A program made the translations under genes and the position numbers. The notes beneath the pieces were generated by a model. That model was given only the letters and a program-made list of their open reading frames with translations, searched no databases and was not told the origin of the DNA. Of a stretch of DNA of 64,000 nt, positions 33,273-42,063 are shown piece after piece. This stretch comes from Chlamydiales bacterium (GTDB taxonomy: Bacteria > Chlamydiota > Chlamydiia > Chlamydiales > JACKPQ01), in NCBI GenBank assembly GCA_024233455.1, contig JACKPP010000001.1, positions 434,001 through 498,000 of the forward strand. The letters run 5' to 3'. Within the stretch, counting starts at the first letter, position 1; each line of letters opens with the position of its first letter.

Positions 33273-34964
33273 TTAAACACGGAACGTGTACATGGTTCCA
33301 GATGCGGTCACTGCAGCATTGCTCAAACTCATGTTTCCTTCTTCGTCCTGATTGAGTTTATTGACCAAATCAGTGTTTACTTTTAATGACATTTGCTCTG
33401 CGTTTTGGGCATTGGTTAGCAAGCTAGACTCTGATTGCAATTCAGTGATCTCGGCACTGTTATTAATCGGATTAAACTGCTCCGCTGAGAGCATCCCAAC
33501 CGTACCACCGACGATAAGACCTCCCTTAGCAAGGGTTTTGACCATTTTTGGCGTCTTGTCTAGTACCGCGTTAAGCCCTTTAGTCGCATAGTTTTTACCT
33601 TGCTTCCCGCGCTCAATGAATGATTGCCCCGTATCAGTGCCTTTCAAGTATTCTTTGGCAGAATCCAGCTTGTCTGAAACAAAATCTTGCAAACCTCCAG
33701 CTTTATCCCCTATCGATTCAACCAGTTTGTCCAACTTCGTCTTGCCTTTGATGCTTTTGGCCTCTTCAGCAGCTTTCTGTTGCTTTTTGACAGACTCTTG
33801 AGCTTCATTAGCTGATGTTTGGGCATCAGCTGCTGCATCACTTGCTTCTTTAGCTGATTTTTCAGCTTTGTCAGCTTTGTCATTGGCATCAGTTTCACCG
33901 TCTGTACCTTTGGCCGACTCTGCTGCTTGTTTAGCATCTTCTGAGGCCTTCTGCGCTTTATCTGCTGCCTTGGCAGCATCTTTTGAGGCCTTCTCTGCGT
34001 CCTTGGCACTCTTTGTTGCACCATCTACAGTTGTGGCGTCTTCGGCACTTTTCGCGGCATCTTTAGCTATTTTTGCAGCGTCTTTGGCCGCGGTTGCAGC
34101 ATCATCTGCTAAACTTGCAGCGTCAGCTACTGCTGCGCTACCATCAAAGAAGGCCACACCTAAGTCGATTGCTCCGGCCAATAGATCTGCTGCTGGGCCT
34201 AGTAGAGCTGTTCCCACCACCATGATGGCAATCGGGACTACAATTTTTAAAATCTTCTTCCAAATCGGCTCGCTTTTTTGTTCTGCTTGCTCGCTTTTCA
34301 CTTTGGAAATGTTTTGGTTCATTCCCTCGACCGTGTTTTGCATGTTATGCTGAACAATGGTCACCTGATTAAGCTGAATACCCGTAGCCTGAAAGTCCAT
34401 TTTATTGGAATCTTGAGACATTTGAAGGATCAAGTCGATGACGTTTACGCCACTAGAGAAGTTATTGACTAGGTTGTTTACGTATTCTGCTTGGCTTGCA
34501 GCAGCGCCAGCTGTCGGGTTGGTCCCTGCAAATTGATTCAGTAGCTGTCTTCCTTCCGGGCTTGCGGCCATATCTTTGATAAAGCTCTCAGGTGTCATGC
34601 CGTTTTCCGACAGGATTTGCTTCACTAGCGCATGGCTTGCAGTTGTCCCAAGCGCCTTAAATGCTGAGCTTGCTTGCTGCTTGAAATTTTCTGATGTGAG
34701 GCCGAGCGTACTAAGCGTTTGGTTAAATTGGCTATTGTTCATACCCATCATCTTGGGAGATGCCGAGGAAACCACATCTTTGAGACTAAAGCCTTGCTGC
34801 TTCGGCTTAGAACCTAAACTAGTCGTAATTCTGGCCGATTTTGGCAGACCAATCAGCTGACCCAAATCAGTGTTTGTGTTGGTATTGGGGCTGGCTTTGC
34901 CTGGATTTAGACCTACAAAAGCTTGCACATCTAAAGAGCTTTGGTTATTAATGATATTTTGCAT
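33273..34964 (-). CDS. Candidate major translocator-like (SctE/YopB-like) protein
   Basis: 563 residues. Polar N-terminal third; a strong hydrophobic hairpin near residues 235-275 (ILKIVVPIAIMVVGTALLGP then LLAGAIDLGVAFF); a long Ala/Lys/Asp heptad-rich coiled coil (about 285-410); and a second weaker hydrophobic segment near 477-492 (GGLIVGGTVGMLSAEQF). Two membrane regions plus a coiled coil is the SctE (YopB, IpaB, CopB) plan, though here the coiled coil sits between the two. The biased composition makes the opposite strand appear open as well, but this frame has the ribosome site and fits the operon. Confidence 0.5.
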   Translation of the reverse strand: MQNIINNQSSLDVQAFVGLNPGKASPNTNTNTDLGQLIGLPKSARITTSLGSKPKQQGFSLKDVVSSASPKMMGMNNSQFNQTLSTLGLTSENFKQQASSAFKALGTTASHALVKQILSENGMTPESFIKDMAASPEGRQLLNQFAGTNPTAGAAASQAEYVNNLVNNFSSGVNVIDLILQMSQDSNKMDFQATGIQLNQVTIVQHNMQNTVEGMNQNISKVKSEQAEQKSEPIWKKILKIVVPIAIMVVGTALLGPAADLLAGAIDLGVAFFDGSAAVADAASLADDAATAAKDAAKIAKDAAKSAEDATTVDGATKSAKDAEKASKDAAKAADKAQKASEDAKQAAESAKGTDGETDANDKADKAEKSAKEASDAAADAQTSANEAQESVKKQQKAAEEAKSIKGKTKLDKLVESIGDKAGGLQDFVSDKLDSAKEYLKGTDTGQSFIERGKQGKNYATKGLNAVLDKTPKMVKTLAKGGLIVGGTVGMLSAEQFNPINNSAEITELQSESSLLTNAQNAEQMSLKVNTDLVNKLNQDEEGNMSLSNAAVTASGTMYTFRV

Positions 34965-34992
34965 ATTTTTTACCTTTTTTATTAATTATATA

Positions 34993-36378
34993 TTAATTAT
35001 TTTGACTTAATGAATTTTTATTAACAACTTGCCTAAAACCCATTTCCGATTTAATTGCAGATTGACAGATTTGGTCGTTGTTCTGGTACTCTTGCATGAG
35101 TTTTTTACCTTGGATGGTCACATCCTGCATTTTGGAAGTAGCCGTGGTTTGTACGTTTTGCAAGTCGGTATACCACTGATCTAAAGACGATCCTTGCTGG
35201 AAGGCAGTACTGTCAGCAGGGTCGTTGTTTTTGGCATACCCAATGGCCCAATTATTCAACATCTGCGTTAAGTCTTGGATGTCGTGACCTGCATTGACTC
35301 CAAACATTGCAGGTTTGCTATCTAGGTAGCTGTCTACCTTTGTCTCTGAAATAACTTTAAATGTGACTCCCGTCTGCAAGTTATTGACTGCCACTCCAAC
35401 GGTTACCATGTACTGCAGCATCGACCAACCTTTATAGGTGTTGTTTTGCTGAGATGCAAAACCCATAAGGGATTTAAGCGCTGAAAACGACTGATTCACT
35501 TCTCCTTGAAGTGTTGCTGCTGGTGGCCCAGAATCTAAATTTTCTGGGGTGTAATTACAGTCTGCCAAGTATTGAAAGTCAGCACACATCAGCATCTGTA
35601 AATCTGAGGCCGGGTTGGTCAGCTCTTCCTTGGCGTACCCAGTTAAAGAAGATGCATCAGCAAGGTTTACCCACGCAATCGAACATGTTTTTGTCGTTTG
35701 ATCCCATTCTAAAATTGGCACATAAGTGGCTCCCTGGTAGCTGACACCCTGCGATTCCAAAGATGGGTTGTTAGGATTTGAGTAAAAAAGATCGGCCACA
35801 GCCGCACACGCTTTTTCTAAGTTCTGTAAGCCTGCGTCACCTTGGGCTCCAGAAAAGAATGAGGGCCCAAGTCCTGTAAGTTTAGAGCCTTCTTCAATCG
35901 AGCTAAAAAAGCCCATGATCTCGGTTAAATCGTTACTCACTTTGGTAGCATATTCAGCTACTTGCCCCAAGCCTTTCATTTGCTGACCTGGCATGAACAT
36001 AGAAATCACCATCAAAAGAACAACGCAAATAGCCAGCCAGCTAGTGGTTTCAACGTCAGCCGTCATGGCCCAGTTCCAGACGTTTTTAGCATTTTGAAGC
36101 TTGGGATTGGTAGAAGTTGAAGGGGTTCCGTTTGACGTCGAAGATGTGGTTGATGATCCACTGGCAGCGTCGTTAGGGTTGCTGGTTGTAGATGAAGCAT
36201 TCTGCGAACCCGAACTTGTGGTAGAGTTGGTCGTCGCTTGATCAACCGTAGAAGGTGATTTTTTCTTGGTCTCTGCGTCTTCCGATGGTTTAGTATTGAC
36301 ACGCGATGCGTTTAATAGCGCAAAGTGCATATCATTTGACGAAGTAGTTAAAGAATTTATTGTTTGCATATTACTCAT
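34993..36378 (-). CDS. Membrane-segment protein of the translocon-like cluster
   Basis: 461 residues. The Ser/Thr/Asn-rich low-complexity N-terminus (residues 38-90) would suit an unfolded T3SS substrate. One hydrophobic helix lies near 111-128 (WLAICVVLLMVISMFMPG), followed by a Gln/Glu-rich helix. The rest is soluble with many Asn/Gln and a helical C-terminus. I know no family. The short hydrophobic stretch followed by a polar helix recurs in the 36403-37419 and 31467-31943 products, which suggests a common origin or function. Confidence 0.5.
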   Translation of the reverse strand: MSNMQTINSLTTSSNDMHFALLNASRVNTKPSEDAETKKKSPSTVDQATTNSTTSSGSQNASSTTSNPNDAASGSSTTSSTSNGTPSTSTNPKLQNAKNVWNWAMTADVETTSWLAICVVLLMVISMFMPGQQMKGLGQVAEYATKVSNDLTEIMGFFSSIEEGSKLTGLGPSFFSGAQGDAGLQNLEKACAAVADLFYSNPNNPSLESQGVSYQGATYVPILEWDQTTKTCSIAWVNLADASSLTGYAKEELTNPASDLQMLMCADFQYLADCNYTPENLDSGPPAATLQGEVNQSFSALKSLMGFASQQNNTYKGWSMLQYMVTVGVAVNNLQTGVTFKVISETKVDSYLDSKPAMFGVNAGHDIQDLTQMLNNWAIGYAKNNDPADSTAFQQGSSLDQWYTDLQNVQTTATSKMQDVTIQGKKLMQEYQNNDQICQSAIKSEMGFRQVVNKNSLSQNN

Positions 36379-36402
36379 ATATTTATTACCACTTATTATT
36401 TA

Positions 36403-37419
36403 TTATAATGATTGATCTGTGTCTATAATTGACATGCCTTCTTGCATAATCTGCTCTAAGCTTTGAGCTCCCTGCTTAAACATGTTTAGACTACGCTGGC
36501 TACCTGATCCCACTTCGTTTGCTTCATCAATGAAAGCTTGGGTTTGAGTCCCCTCAGTTTGAGGGTCAACTTGGTGGCCAAAGAATAGTTGCCCGGTAGC
36601 AGTAGCACCATTTTCAAGAACAAAACCATAAGCAAACCGATTCGCATTATTCGTCTCATCCAGTTTACCCGCACCCGAAAGTGAGGTGGGCAAATCTTGT
36701 AAAGCGGTGCTTAATGTACTTAATTTCTCTTGCATACCGCCGGCAAATTTATCAAACCCGATGAGCGTAACTTCTACTTCCGCTAATTGTTTTGGATTAG
36801 AAACGTCGTGACGCACTGACATCATTGCTCGCTCTAAAGCTCCCTGGATATTTGATAGCTCCTGGCTCATCGCACTTAAAGCACTAGCGTAATTAGTCGG
36901 GTCAAAAGTCGATGTTCCTTCCAGTACCCCTTGGAAAGTATTTAAAAAGTCTTTGGTTAATGTCTCCATATCTTTGGCCAGACCACCAAACAACAAACGC
37001 AGATTGACCAGCTCTTTGCTTGTCCTTCCAAGAGTCGTGTTTTGCTCCAGTTTGATGATAGCACCATACGCATTGGCAAATGACTGGGTCACTTCTTGTA
37101 GCTCAGGAATCACTTTACTAAAGCTCTCCATTTCTGGAGCATTAGACTTCAGTTCGTTATAGCACACTTCAAAGACTTCATTGACGTTGTGACAGTTACT
37201 AATGTCTTTGGCAAAAATTTCAGTCTTCTGCTCTTGCAAAACCCTAGGCAGCAGGAGTTGCTTCATTTGGTCGGTCATGTCTTGACTATCCATAATCATC
37301 GCCAGAAATAGCACCATAAATCCCCCTGGAAGCTGACTGCTATTGGTCGCAGCTTTAGCCACCGCCGCACCTGCAGAGGTGATATTAGGAGGTGTAACTG
37401 GAATTCCCTGGGTATTCAT
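36403..37419 (-). CDS. First gene of the translocon-like cluster, EspA/SseB-like pattern
   Basis: 338 residues, nearly all helical by composition. Residues about 31-55 (GGFMVLFLAMIMDSQDMTDQ and on) combine a short hydrophobic patch with a polar helix, as at the start of EspA-type proteins. Further helices contain ATLGRTSKELVNLRLLFGGL and SALSAMSQELSNIQGALERA. No signal peptide, no catalytic motif. A good -10 element lies about 70 bases upstream. Likely the promoter-proximal gene of a seven-gene operon facing away from the T3SS core. Confidence 0.5.
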   Translation of the reverse strand: MNTQGIPVTPPNITSAGAAVAKAATNSSQLPGGFMVLFLAMIMDSQDMTDQMKQLLLPRVLQEQKTEIFAKDISNCHNVNEVFEVCYNELKSNAPEMESFSKVIPELQEVTQSFANAYGAIIKLEQNTTLGRTSKELVNLRLLFGGLAKDMETLTKDFLNTFQGVLEGTSTFDPTNYASALSAMSQELSNIQGALERAMMSVRHDVSNPKQLAEVEVTLIGFDKFAGGMQEKLSTLSTALQDLPTSLSGAGKLDETNNANRFAYGFVLENGATATGQLFFGHQVDPQTEGTQTQAFIDEANEVGSGSQRSLNMFKQGAQSLEQIMQEGMSIIDTDQSL

Positions 37420-37487
37420 AACTTTTAACCTTATTAAATTATTATTAATTTTGTATGTATACTTTCCTTCTATATTTATTATAACAT

Positions 37488-37493
37488 ATAAAG
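37488..37493 (-). promoter_or_regulatory. Possible -10 element of the translocon-like operon
   Basis: On the minus strand TATAAT lies 69 bases before the ATG at 37419 in very AT-rich sequence. The -35 region is poor. The surrounding bias towards A and T makes chance matches likely. Confidence 0.3.
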
Positions 37494-37614
37494 TATTTTT
37501 AAAGATAGTATTAATTTATATATTAGTAATAATATTTTCGATATAAGATAATGTATTGATAATAAGGGGGTTATAAATGAAGTGATTTAGTTTATCTTAT
37601 TTACTGTAAAGAAC

Positions 37615-38061
37615 TTAAGATTTTAACCAGTCGGTCTTTTTCTTAGCTATGTTCTTGGGCTTTTTGGGCTTATGGCTTTGTTCAGATCCAGGCTCATTGA
37701 ACTGTATAAGGTTAGATACTTCCGTGGTGTCTTTTTGAATCCGGCTGCGGGTTTGCTGGACCATTTCCCACTGCTCAGGGGTGAAATTATTTTTATTTTC
37801 GGCAAATGCCTTCAGTTCCTCTTCTGACATGCCGGTCATATTAGTGAGCTTTTCGGTCTCTTCTTGCACAACCCTTTGCAACTCTTGCAGTTCTGCAATC
37901 ATACGCTGCTTATCTTCCAAGGAGCCTTCTTTCATCACATGGTTGAATTTTTCAAAGAATTCAGCCGATTTTTCAAAAACCTCGGAAAAGTGACTAGATC
38001 TTTCCTTTTGGTCCATAGAAAAGAATTTCATGATTTTCTCAAATTCATCATCATGCGCCAT
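37615..38061 (-). CDS. Small helical T3SS-associated protein with DDEFxKIM start
   Basis: 148 residues, fully hydrophilic and helical, with a basic C-terminal tail (KPKKPKNIAKKKTDWLKS). Residues 4-11 (DDEFEKIM) match residues 33-40 of the CdsP ruler protein (DDEFKKIM) and resemble N-terminal stretches in two more proteins of the locus. Coiled-coil character would suit a chaperone or regulator. It lies in the gap between the two divergent T3SS-related operons, facing left. No family recognised. Confidence 0.6.
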   Translation of the reverse strand: MAHDDEFEKIMKFFSMDQKERSSHFSEVFEKSAEFFEKFNHVMKEGSLEDKQRMIAELQELQRVVQEETEKLTNMTGMSEEELKAFAENKNNFTPEQWEMVQQTRSRIQKDTTEVSNLIQFNEPGSEQSHKPKKPKNIAKKKTDWLKS

Positions 38062-38190
38062 AGGACACCCCTTTTTATTTTATTATAACATATTTTTTAA
38101 ATGTTGTCTAAGGTTTTAGAAATGACGTGTAAATTTTTAACTCACTAAATAGGAATAAGTTGTAAAATATTATTTTAATTTCAAAGAGAC

Positions 38191-38655
38191 TTGCGCGAAA
38201 TATCCATATCCGTTATCAAAGTACGCGAGGGCCTCGAATTTGGTAGGGCCCAAAAGCGCAAGGTTTTTTTAGTGTTAGACAACCATCTGGTCGCCTTATA
38301 TAAGGAGCTGGGCATTCCATTATCGCTTGAGCAGCAAGACGATAAGTCTTATCTCATTCATATTCAAGCTAAAGCGCAAATGACTGTGCGTGAACTGTTT
38401 CCAGGAATGCTTTTTTCAGCATTTGTCGGCCCTTTGCCCGAAGAGGAAAAGGAAGAAGCTTTTATGCATTTGATGCAAGCCAACTTGCTAGGACAGTCAA
38501 CGGGTAGATCTAGGCTAGGTATCAGCAACAAGCAGATTGTGCTAACGCTTTATATCCCCGATGATGTGGATTATCGCAGGTTTAAGGAAGACGTTGAGGA
38601 GTTTGCAAATTACGTAGATTATTGGCATGAGGAGTTGAAGCGAAAAGCAGCATGA
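38191..38655 (+). CDS. scc4: T3SS chaperone of the Scc4/CesT type (CT663)
   Basis: 154 residues with the alpha/beta layout of class I secretion chaperones (strand-rich SYLIHIQAKAQMTVRELFPGM; C-terminal helix FKEDVEEFANYVDYWHEEL). In C. trachomatis the gene before cdsD, CT663, encodes Scc4. Scc4 pairs with Scc1 to chaperone CopN and also binds the major sigma factor. The match here is by position and fold-like pattern. The start is TTG, since no in-frame ATG lies between it and the upstream stop. The stop overlaps the cdsD start (ATGA). Confidence 0.7.
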   Translation: MREISISVIKVREGLEFGRAQKRKVFLVLDNHLVALYKELGIPLSLEQQDDKSYLIHIQAKAQMTVRELFPGMLFSAFVGPLPEEEKEEAFMHLMQANLLGQSTGRSRLGISNKQIVLTLYIPDDVDYRRFKEDVEEFANYVDYWHEELKRKAA

Positions 38656-40391
38656 ACGGATTTTTGATTGCAGAAGAAGGACCCGTAGCCGGTCTCGTGG
38701 TACGCATGGATGAGGGCGATGAGTGGATCATCGGCCGTGATCCCGATGTCTCTTATCAGGTTTTGGAAGATCCAATGGTCTCGAGAAAAGCCGCTAAAGC
38801 CTTTAAGACCGATGAAGGATTTTTTCTCGAAAATTTATCCGATGTAAATCCCACAACTGTCAATGGCACTCCAGCCTTAGAACCCACATTGTTAACTGAA
38901 GGTGATATCGTTCAAATCGGCGGCACGCTCTTTCGTTTTACCGAAATCGATCCAGCAGGTGAATCCCCTAAAGAAGCAACACCTTCTGCCGAACCTGAAA
39001 TTGAAGAGGGGCAAGAGGAGCTACCACCGGCATCTGATGATATTTTTAGCTCGTTCAAATTCACCGGAGAGCGAGAAGCTAGGTGGATGATTAAGGTGAT
39101 TTCAGGTCCAAATAGCGGCGCTGAATTTGGCTTGGATGCAGGCCAAACTGTAGTGATCGGTAAGGATCCCAACACCTGTGATATCACGCTGCAAGATTTG
39201 AGCGTCTCTAGACAACACGCTAAGATCAGCGTGAGCGAAGATGGTTCATCAATTTCAATTGAGGACCTTGGCAGCCGTAACGGCACATTGTCCAACGGCT
39301 ATCCCATCCAAGAGATGCAAAATCTGCATTCTCAGGATTTAATTGCCCTGGGCACAACCACATTTTTGGTGATCGATCGGGAACAAACGCGCGAGACGAT
39401 TTTTTCACCTCCACCGGTCATGGCAACTCCTGAAGTAGAGGAGCAAGACAAAGAAGAGGCCCCCTCAAAGAATTGGAAACAGCTAAAGATTGCCAAACAT
39501 CACCTCATTTTATTTGGGTTGTTTGCCATCTTTTTACTAGTCGGCGTAGGCAGCATGTTATCCCTTTTTCAAACCGAACCCATTGCTCACGAAACCAAGG
39601 ATTCTGTTTCTGATATCCGCAAAGCTTTAAAGGGTTTTCCAGCGGTTGAATTTTCGTTTAATGAAACCACTGGCAAATTATTTATCCTCGGCCATGTTTT
39701 AACTGAAGTCGATAATCAAGAGATGATCTACATGATCAAAACAGTCCCTTTTATCACCAGTATCGAAGATAATGTCACTATCGATGAGCTGGTATGGGAC
39801 AACACCAACGCCCTACTTATGAAAAATCCTGCGTGGCGCAGCACGTCAATGACCGGCAAAACACCAGGAAAATTTTTGCTCCGCGGTTATGTAGAAACAG
39901 CAGAGGAAGATGGTGAGCTTAAGGAATACCTGAATTTGAATTTTCCATACCTAGATAAGCTCGATTATCAAGTGGTCGTTGAGAAAACGCTGGAAATCGA
40001 AATTCAATCGATGTTACTTCAAGGTGACTTTACGACTGTGTCGATGCAACTTGTAGGTGGTGATTTAGTCTTGGCTGGCCGTGTGCCCAAAAAATACGAT
40101 GATGAGTTTGAAAAAGTGATTGAAAAGATTAAGCGTGTGCAAGGTATTCAGTCGGTTAAAAATTTGGTGATTTATACATCAGCACTAACCTCACGGATTA
40201 ATTTAACCAGCCGCTATCGCGTAACTGGCACTTCGAAAGTAGGCAATGTTCCGCAGTACGTTGTGGTAGGTGGAAAAATCCTTTCAACTGGTGACACACT
40301 GGATGGAATGACGATTACTGCTATCGAGCCAAGCGAAGTATTGCTTGAAAAAGATGGATTAAAATATCAAATTAACTACAATGAACAATAA
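38652..40391 (+). CDS. sctD: T3SS inner-membrane ring protein CdsD with two FHA domains
   Basis: 579 residues. FHA domain 1 (residues about 1-95) has IIGRDPDVSYQV and VSRKAAK. FHA domain 2 (about 145-240) has VVIGKDPNTCDI, VSRQHAKISV and LGSRNGTLSNG. One transmembrane helix lies near 284-305 (ILFGLFAIFLLVGVGSM). The periplasmic part has two ring-building, BON-like modules. In Chlamydia the second FHA domain is phosphorylated by PknD, tying the ring to kinase signalling. The protein is shorter than Chlamydia CdsD, mainly in the linkers and periplasmic part. It is second in the core operon. Confidence 0.93.
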   Translation: MNGFLIAEEGPVAGLVVRMDEGDEWIIGRDPDVSYQVLEDPMVSRKAAKAFKTDEGFFLENLSDVNPTTVNGTPALEPTLLTEGDIVQIGGTLFRFTEIDPAGESPKEATPSAEPEIEEGQEELPPASDDIFSSFKFTGEREARWMIKVISGPNSGAEFGLDAGQTVVIGKDPNTCDITLQDLSVSRQHAKISVSEDGSSISIEDLGSRNGTLSNGYPIQEMQNLHSQDLIALGTTTFLVIDREQTRETIFSPPPVMATPEVEEQDKEEAPSKNWKQLKIAKHHLILFGLFAIFLLVGVGSMLSLFQTEPIAHETKDSVSDIRKALKGFPAVEFSFNETTGKLFILGHVLTEVDNQEMIYMIKTVPFITSIEDNVTIDELVWDNTNALLMKNPAWRSTSMTGKTPGKFLLRGYVETAEEDGELKEYLNLNFPYLDKLDYQVVVEKTLEIEIQSMLLQGDFTTVSMQLVGGDLVLAGRVPKKYDDEFEKVIEKIKRVQGIQSVKNLVIYTSALTSRINLTSRYRVTGTSKVGNVPQYVVVGGKILSTGDTLDGMTITAIEPSEVLLEKDGLKYQINYNEQ

Positions 40392-40443
40392 ATTATTATG
40401 ACTGATATTATGCCAAATATCAGCCTCAAGAAAGGGGAAGGGA

Positions 40444-40674
40444 ATGTACGGATTAGAGAAAAGACCCAAAGATGCTTTTGAGTTCGATTTGGAAAAAGAA
40501 TTAAAAAGTGATCCAAAACGTCGCAAAGAACTTATGGATATGAGCGAGAATGCGATTAACGAATTGAAGGCTGGGTTGCGCAAAGAAGATCCTAAGTCGG
40601 AAGATTTTGAAAAATATGGCATTTTGTTACACGGGTTTACCGCTTTTCAAACTGTCGCAAGCAAAGTAAAGTAG
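40444..40674 (+). CDS. cdsE: T3SS needle co-chaperone CdsE
   Basis: A 76-residue helical-hairpin protein (FEFDLEKELKSDPKRRKEL; GILLHGFTAFQTVASKVK) with the pattern of the chlamydial CT665 family (DUF5398). By analogy with YscE it pairs with CdsG to keep the needle subunit soluble in the cytosol. A strong GGGGAAGGGA site precedes the ATG. It sits directly before the needle gene. Confidence 0.85.
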   Translation: MYGLEKRPKDAFEFDLEKELKSDPKRRKELMDMSENAINELKAGLRKEDPKSEDFEKYGILLHGFTAFQTVASKVK

Positions 40675-40684
40675 GGGGGACAGA

Positions 40685-40930
40685 ATGAGTTATCCTTGGG
40701 CAACAATTTCGTTTAAGACATTAATTTCTTCCTATTGCGTGCTTCAGAGTGAATTGGTCTCTCAGGTGCGTCATTTGGCAAGTAATACCTCCTCGGCCAC
40801 GCCGGGTAAATTTTTACTCCTTCAATTTGGAATGGCTCAGGTCACTCAAGTTGGTGAGACAATTTCTAACCTGATCTCGCAAGTGAATGCGATGATTATG
40901 GCCGTTGTACGTAACCAAAAATCACAGTAA
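40685..40930 (+). CDS. sctF: T3SS needle subunit CdsF
   Basis: An 81-residue helical-hairpin protein of the chlamydial CT666 type. The turn region SATPGKFLLLQFGMAQVTQVG and the C-terminal helix TISNLISQVNAMIMAVVRNQ are characteristic. It polymerises into the extracellular needle after export by the same machine. GGGGGACAG lies before the ATG. Composition (no signal peptide, one Cys) fits secretion by the T3SS itself. Confidence 0.9.
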   Translation: MSYPWATISFKTLISSYCVLQSELVSQVRHLASNTSSATPGKFLLLQFGMAQVTQVGETISNLISQVNAMIMAVVRNQKSQ

Positions 40931-40945
40931 ATTTAAAGGAATTTT

Positions 40946-41404
40946 ATGTCGAACTGGGAAGAACAAGAGAAGAAATGGGAAAAGCAGTTTATCGTGCTGC
41001 TTGAAGCCGGCTATATCGCTTGCAATCAAGCTGACGAAGATTCAGCGCTTAAATTATTTAAAGCCGCAAAATTACTTAAACCTCAAAACACGCTTTGCGA
41101 TGTAGGGGTGGGTTATTTACATCTACATAAACTAGAGCTTCAGCAAGCATGCCTATGTTTTGAAGGGGTAATAAAAAAAGAACCGGATAACGAAATGGCT
41201 CATACGCTTCTTGGGGTTGCCAAAAGCATGATGCCACAAGGTTCTGCTGAAGGTGAAAAAATTCTCCACAAAATGTCGCAGGGTACCAAAGATCCTTATG
41301 TTAAACAGCTTTCTGACACCGCGATTGATTTTGTCGATCGATTCATCAAGGGCGATAGCAATGGACCTGCAAACGTCAAAAAACCTAAACAACCTAATCA
41401 ATAA
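40946..41404 (+). CDS. cdsG: T3SS needle chaperone CdsG (TPR, YscG-like)
   Basis: 152 residues with TPR-type helices: LLEAGYIACNQADEDSALKL, DVGVGYLHLHKLELQQACLC and ADNEMAHTLL-like repeats. In C. trachomatis CT667 occupies this place and forms the chaperone complex with CdsE around CdsF. The stop overlaps the next start (TAATG), so the downstream gene is coupled. Confidence 0.85.
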   Translation: MSNWEEQEKKWEKQFIVLLEAGYIACNQADEDSALKLFKAAKLLKPQNTLCDVGVGYLHLHKLELQQACLCFEGVIKKEPDNEMAHTLLGVAKSMMPQGSAEGEKILHKMSQGTKDPYVKQLSDTAIDFVDRFIKGDSNGPANVKKPKQPNQ

Positions 41405-42051
41405 TGGCTGAAAACGATATTCCAAAAGATATTGCTAAACCTGAGCGCCTGGATCCGACCAAAGGAATTCAAGCTGGAGAAGAGCAAGAACCGCAGCAAA
41501 CACCGACGAAATCTTTTGAGTCGTATATGAAAGGCGGCCCGGAGCAAACCCAAAATTCCCAGCCTTCTCCTTTTGACATCGCCAAAGGCCAAGTGTCTCC
41601 AGCGGCACAGCCAACACTTGAGACTATCAATGCCCAGATAACGACTGCCTCAAGCACTCTTGGCGACATCAATCAGCACCTGAATACCCAGGGGCTAAAG
41701 CTCAAGCGCTCGCAACAATACCTTTTGCGCAATAAGCTGACCGACTCCAATCAACACTTGCGTACTGCGGCGCAAAAACTTGGAGTAGATGTTGGTTCAG
41801 CACCTCAAATTGCCGGTCGCCAAAATCCGATCATGCGCTACATCAACTTGGTTGCAGATAGCCAAAATCAGATGCAAGAGGCGCAATCAAAAATTAAAGA
41901 GCTGAGCATGAATAGGTCGTCGGTCAATCCCGCTGAGCTATTGACCGTGCAGATTAAGATTAATAAAGCCCAACAAGAACTCGAGTACTGCTCTGTGCTG
42001 CTTAGCAACGCAGTCTCATCGATTAAATCGTTATTTAACGTCCAAATTTAG
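41404..42051 (+). CDS. CT668-like T3SS accessory protein
   Basis: 215 residues at the position of C. trachomatis CT668, just before the ATPase gene. The N-terminal ~60 residues are polar and disordered with FESYM at 38-42 and PSPFD at 54-58. The same motif pair occurs in the CdsP protein and its paralogue. The rest is helical (QLNSR-type coiled coil: SQNQMQEAQSKIKELSMN). The function is not established; a regulator of the ATPase or an inner-rod-like part are both possible. Confidence 0.75.
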   Translation: MAENDIPKDIAKPERLDPTKGIQAGEEQEPQQTPTKSFESYMKGGPEQTQNSQPSPFDIAKGQVSPAAQPTLETINAQITTASSTLGDINQHLNTQGLKLKRSQQYLLRNKLTDSNQHLRTAAQKLGVDVGSAPQIAGRQNPIMRYINLVADSQNQMQEAQSKIKELSMNRSSVNPAELLTVQIKINKAQQELEYCSVLLSNAVSSIKSLFNVQI

Positions 42052-42063
42052 TGATGTTTTGCC

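Noticed and set aside
33868..34353. 161-codon rightward frame opposite the coiled-coil translocator-like gene
   Set aside because: It mirrors the Ala/Lys/Asp-rich heptads of the leftward gene and yields only Ala/Ser-rich sequence; no ribosome site.
38062..38190. Specific -35/-10 promoter pair for the T3SS core operon
   Set aside because: Several TAAAAT-like hexamers occur in this AT-rich gap, but none has a good -35 at 16-18 bases.
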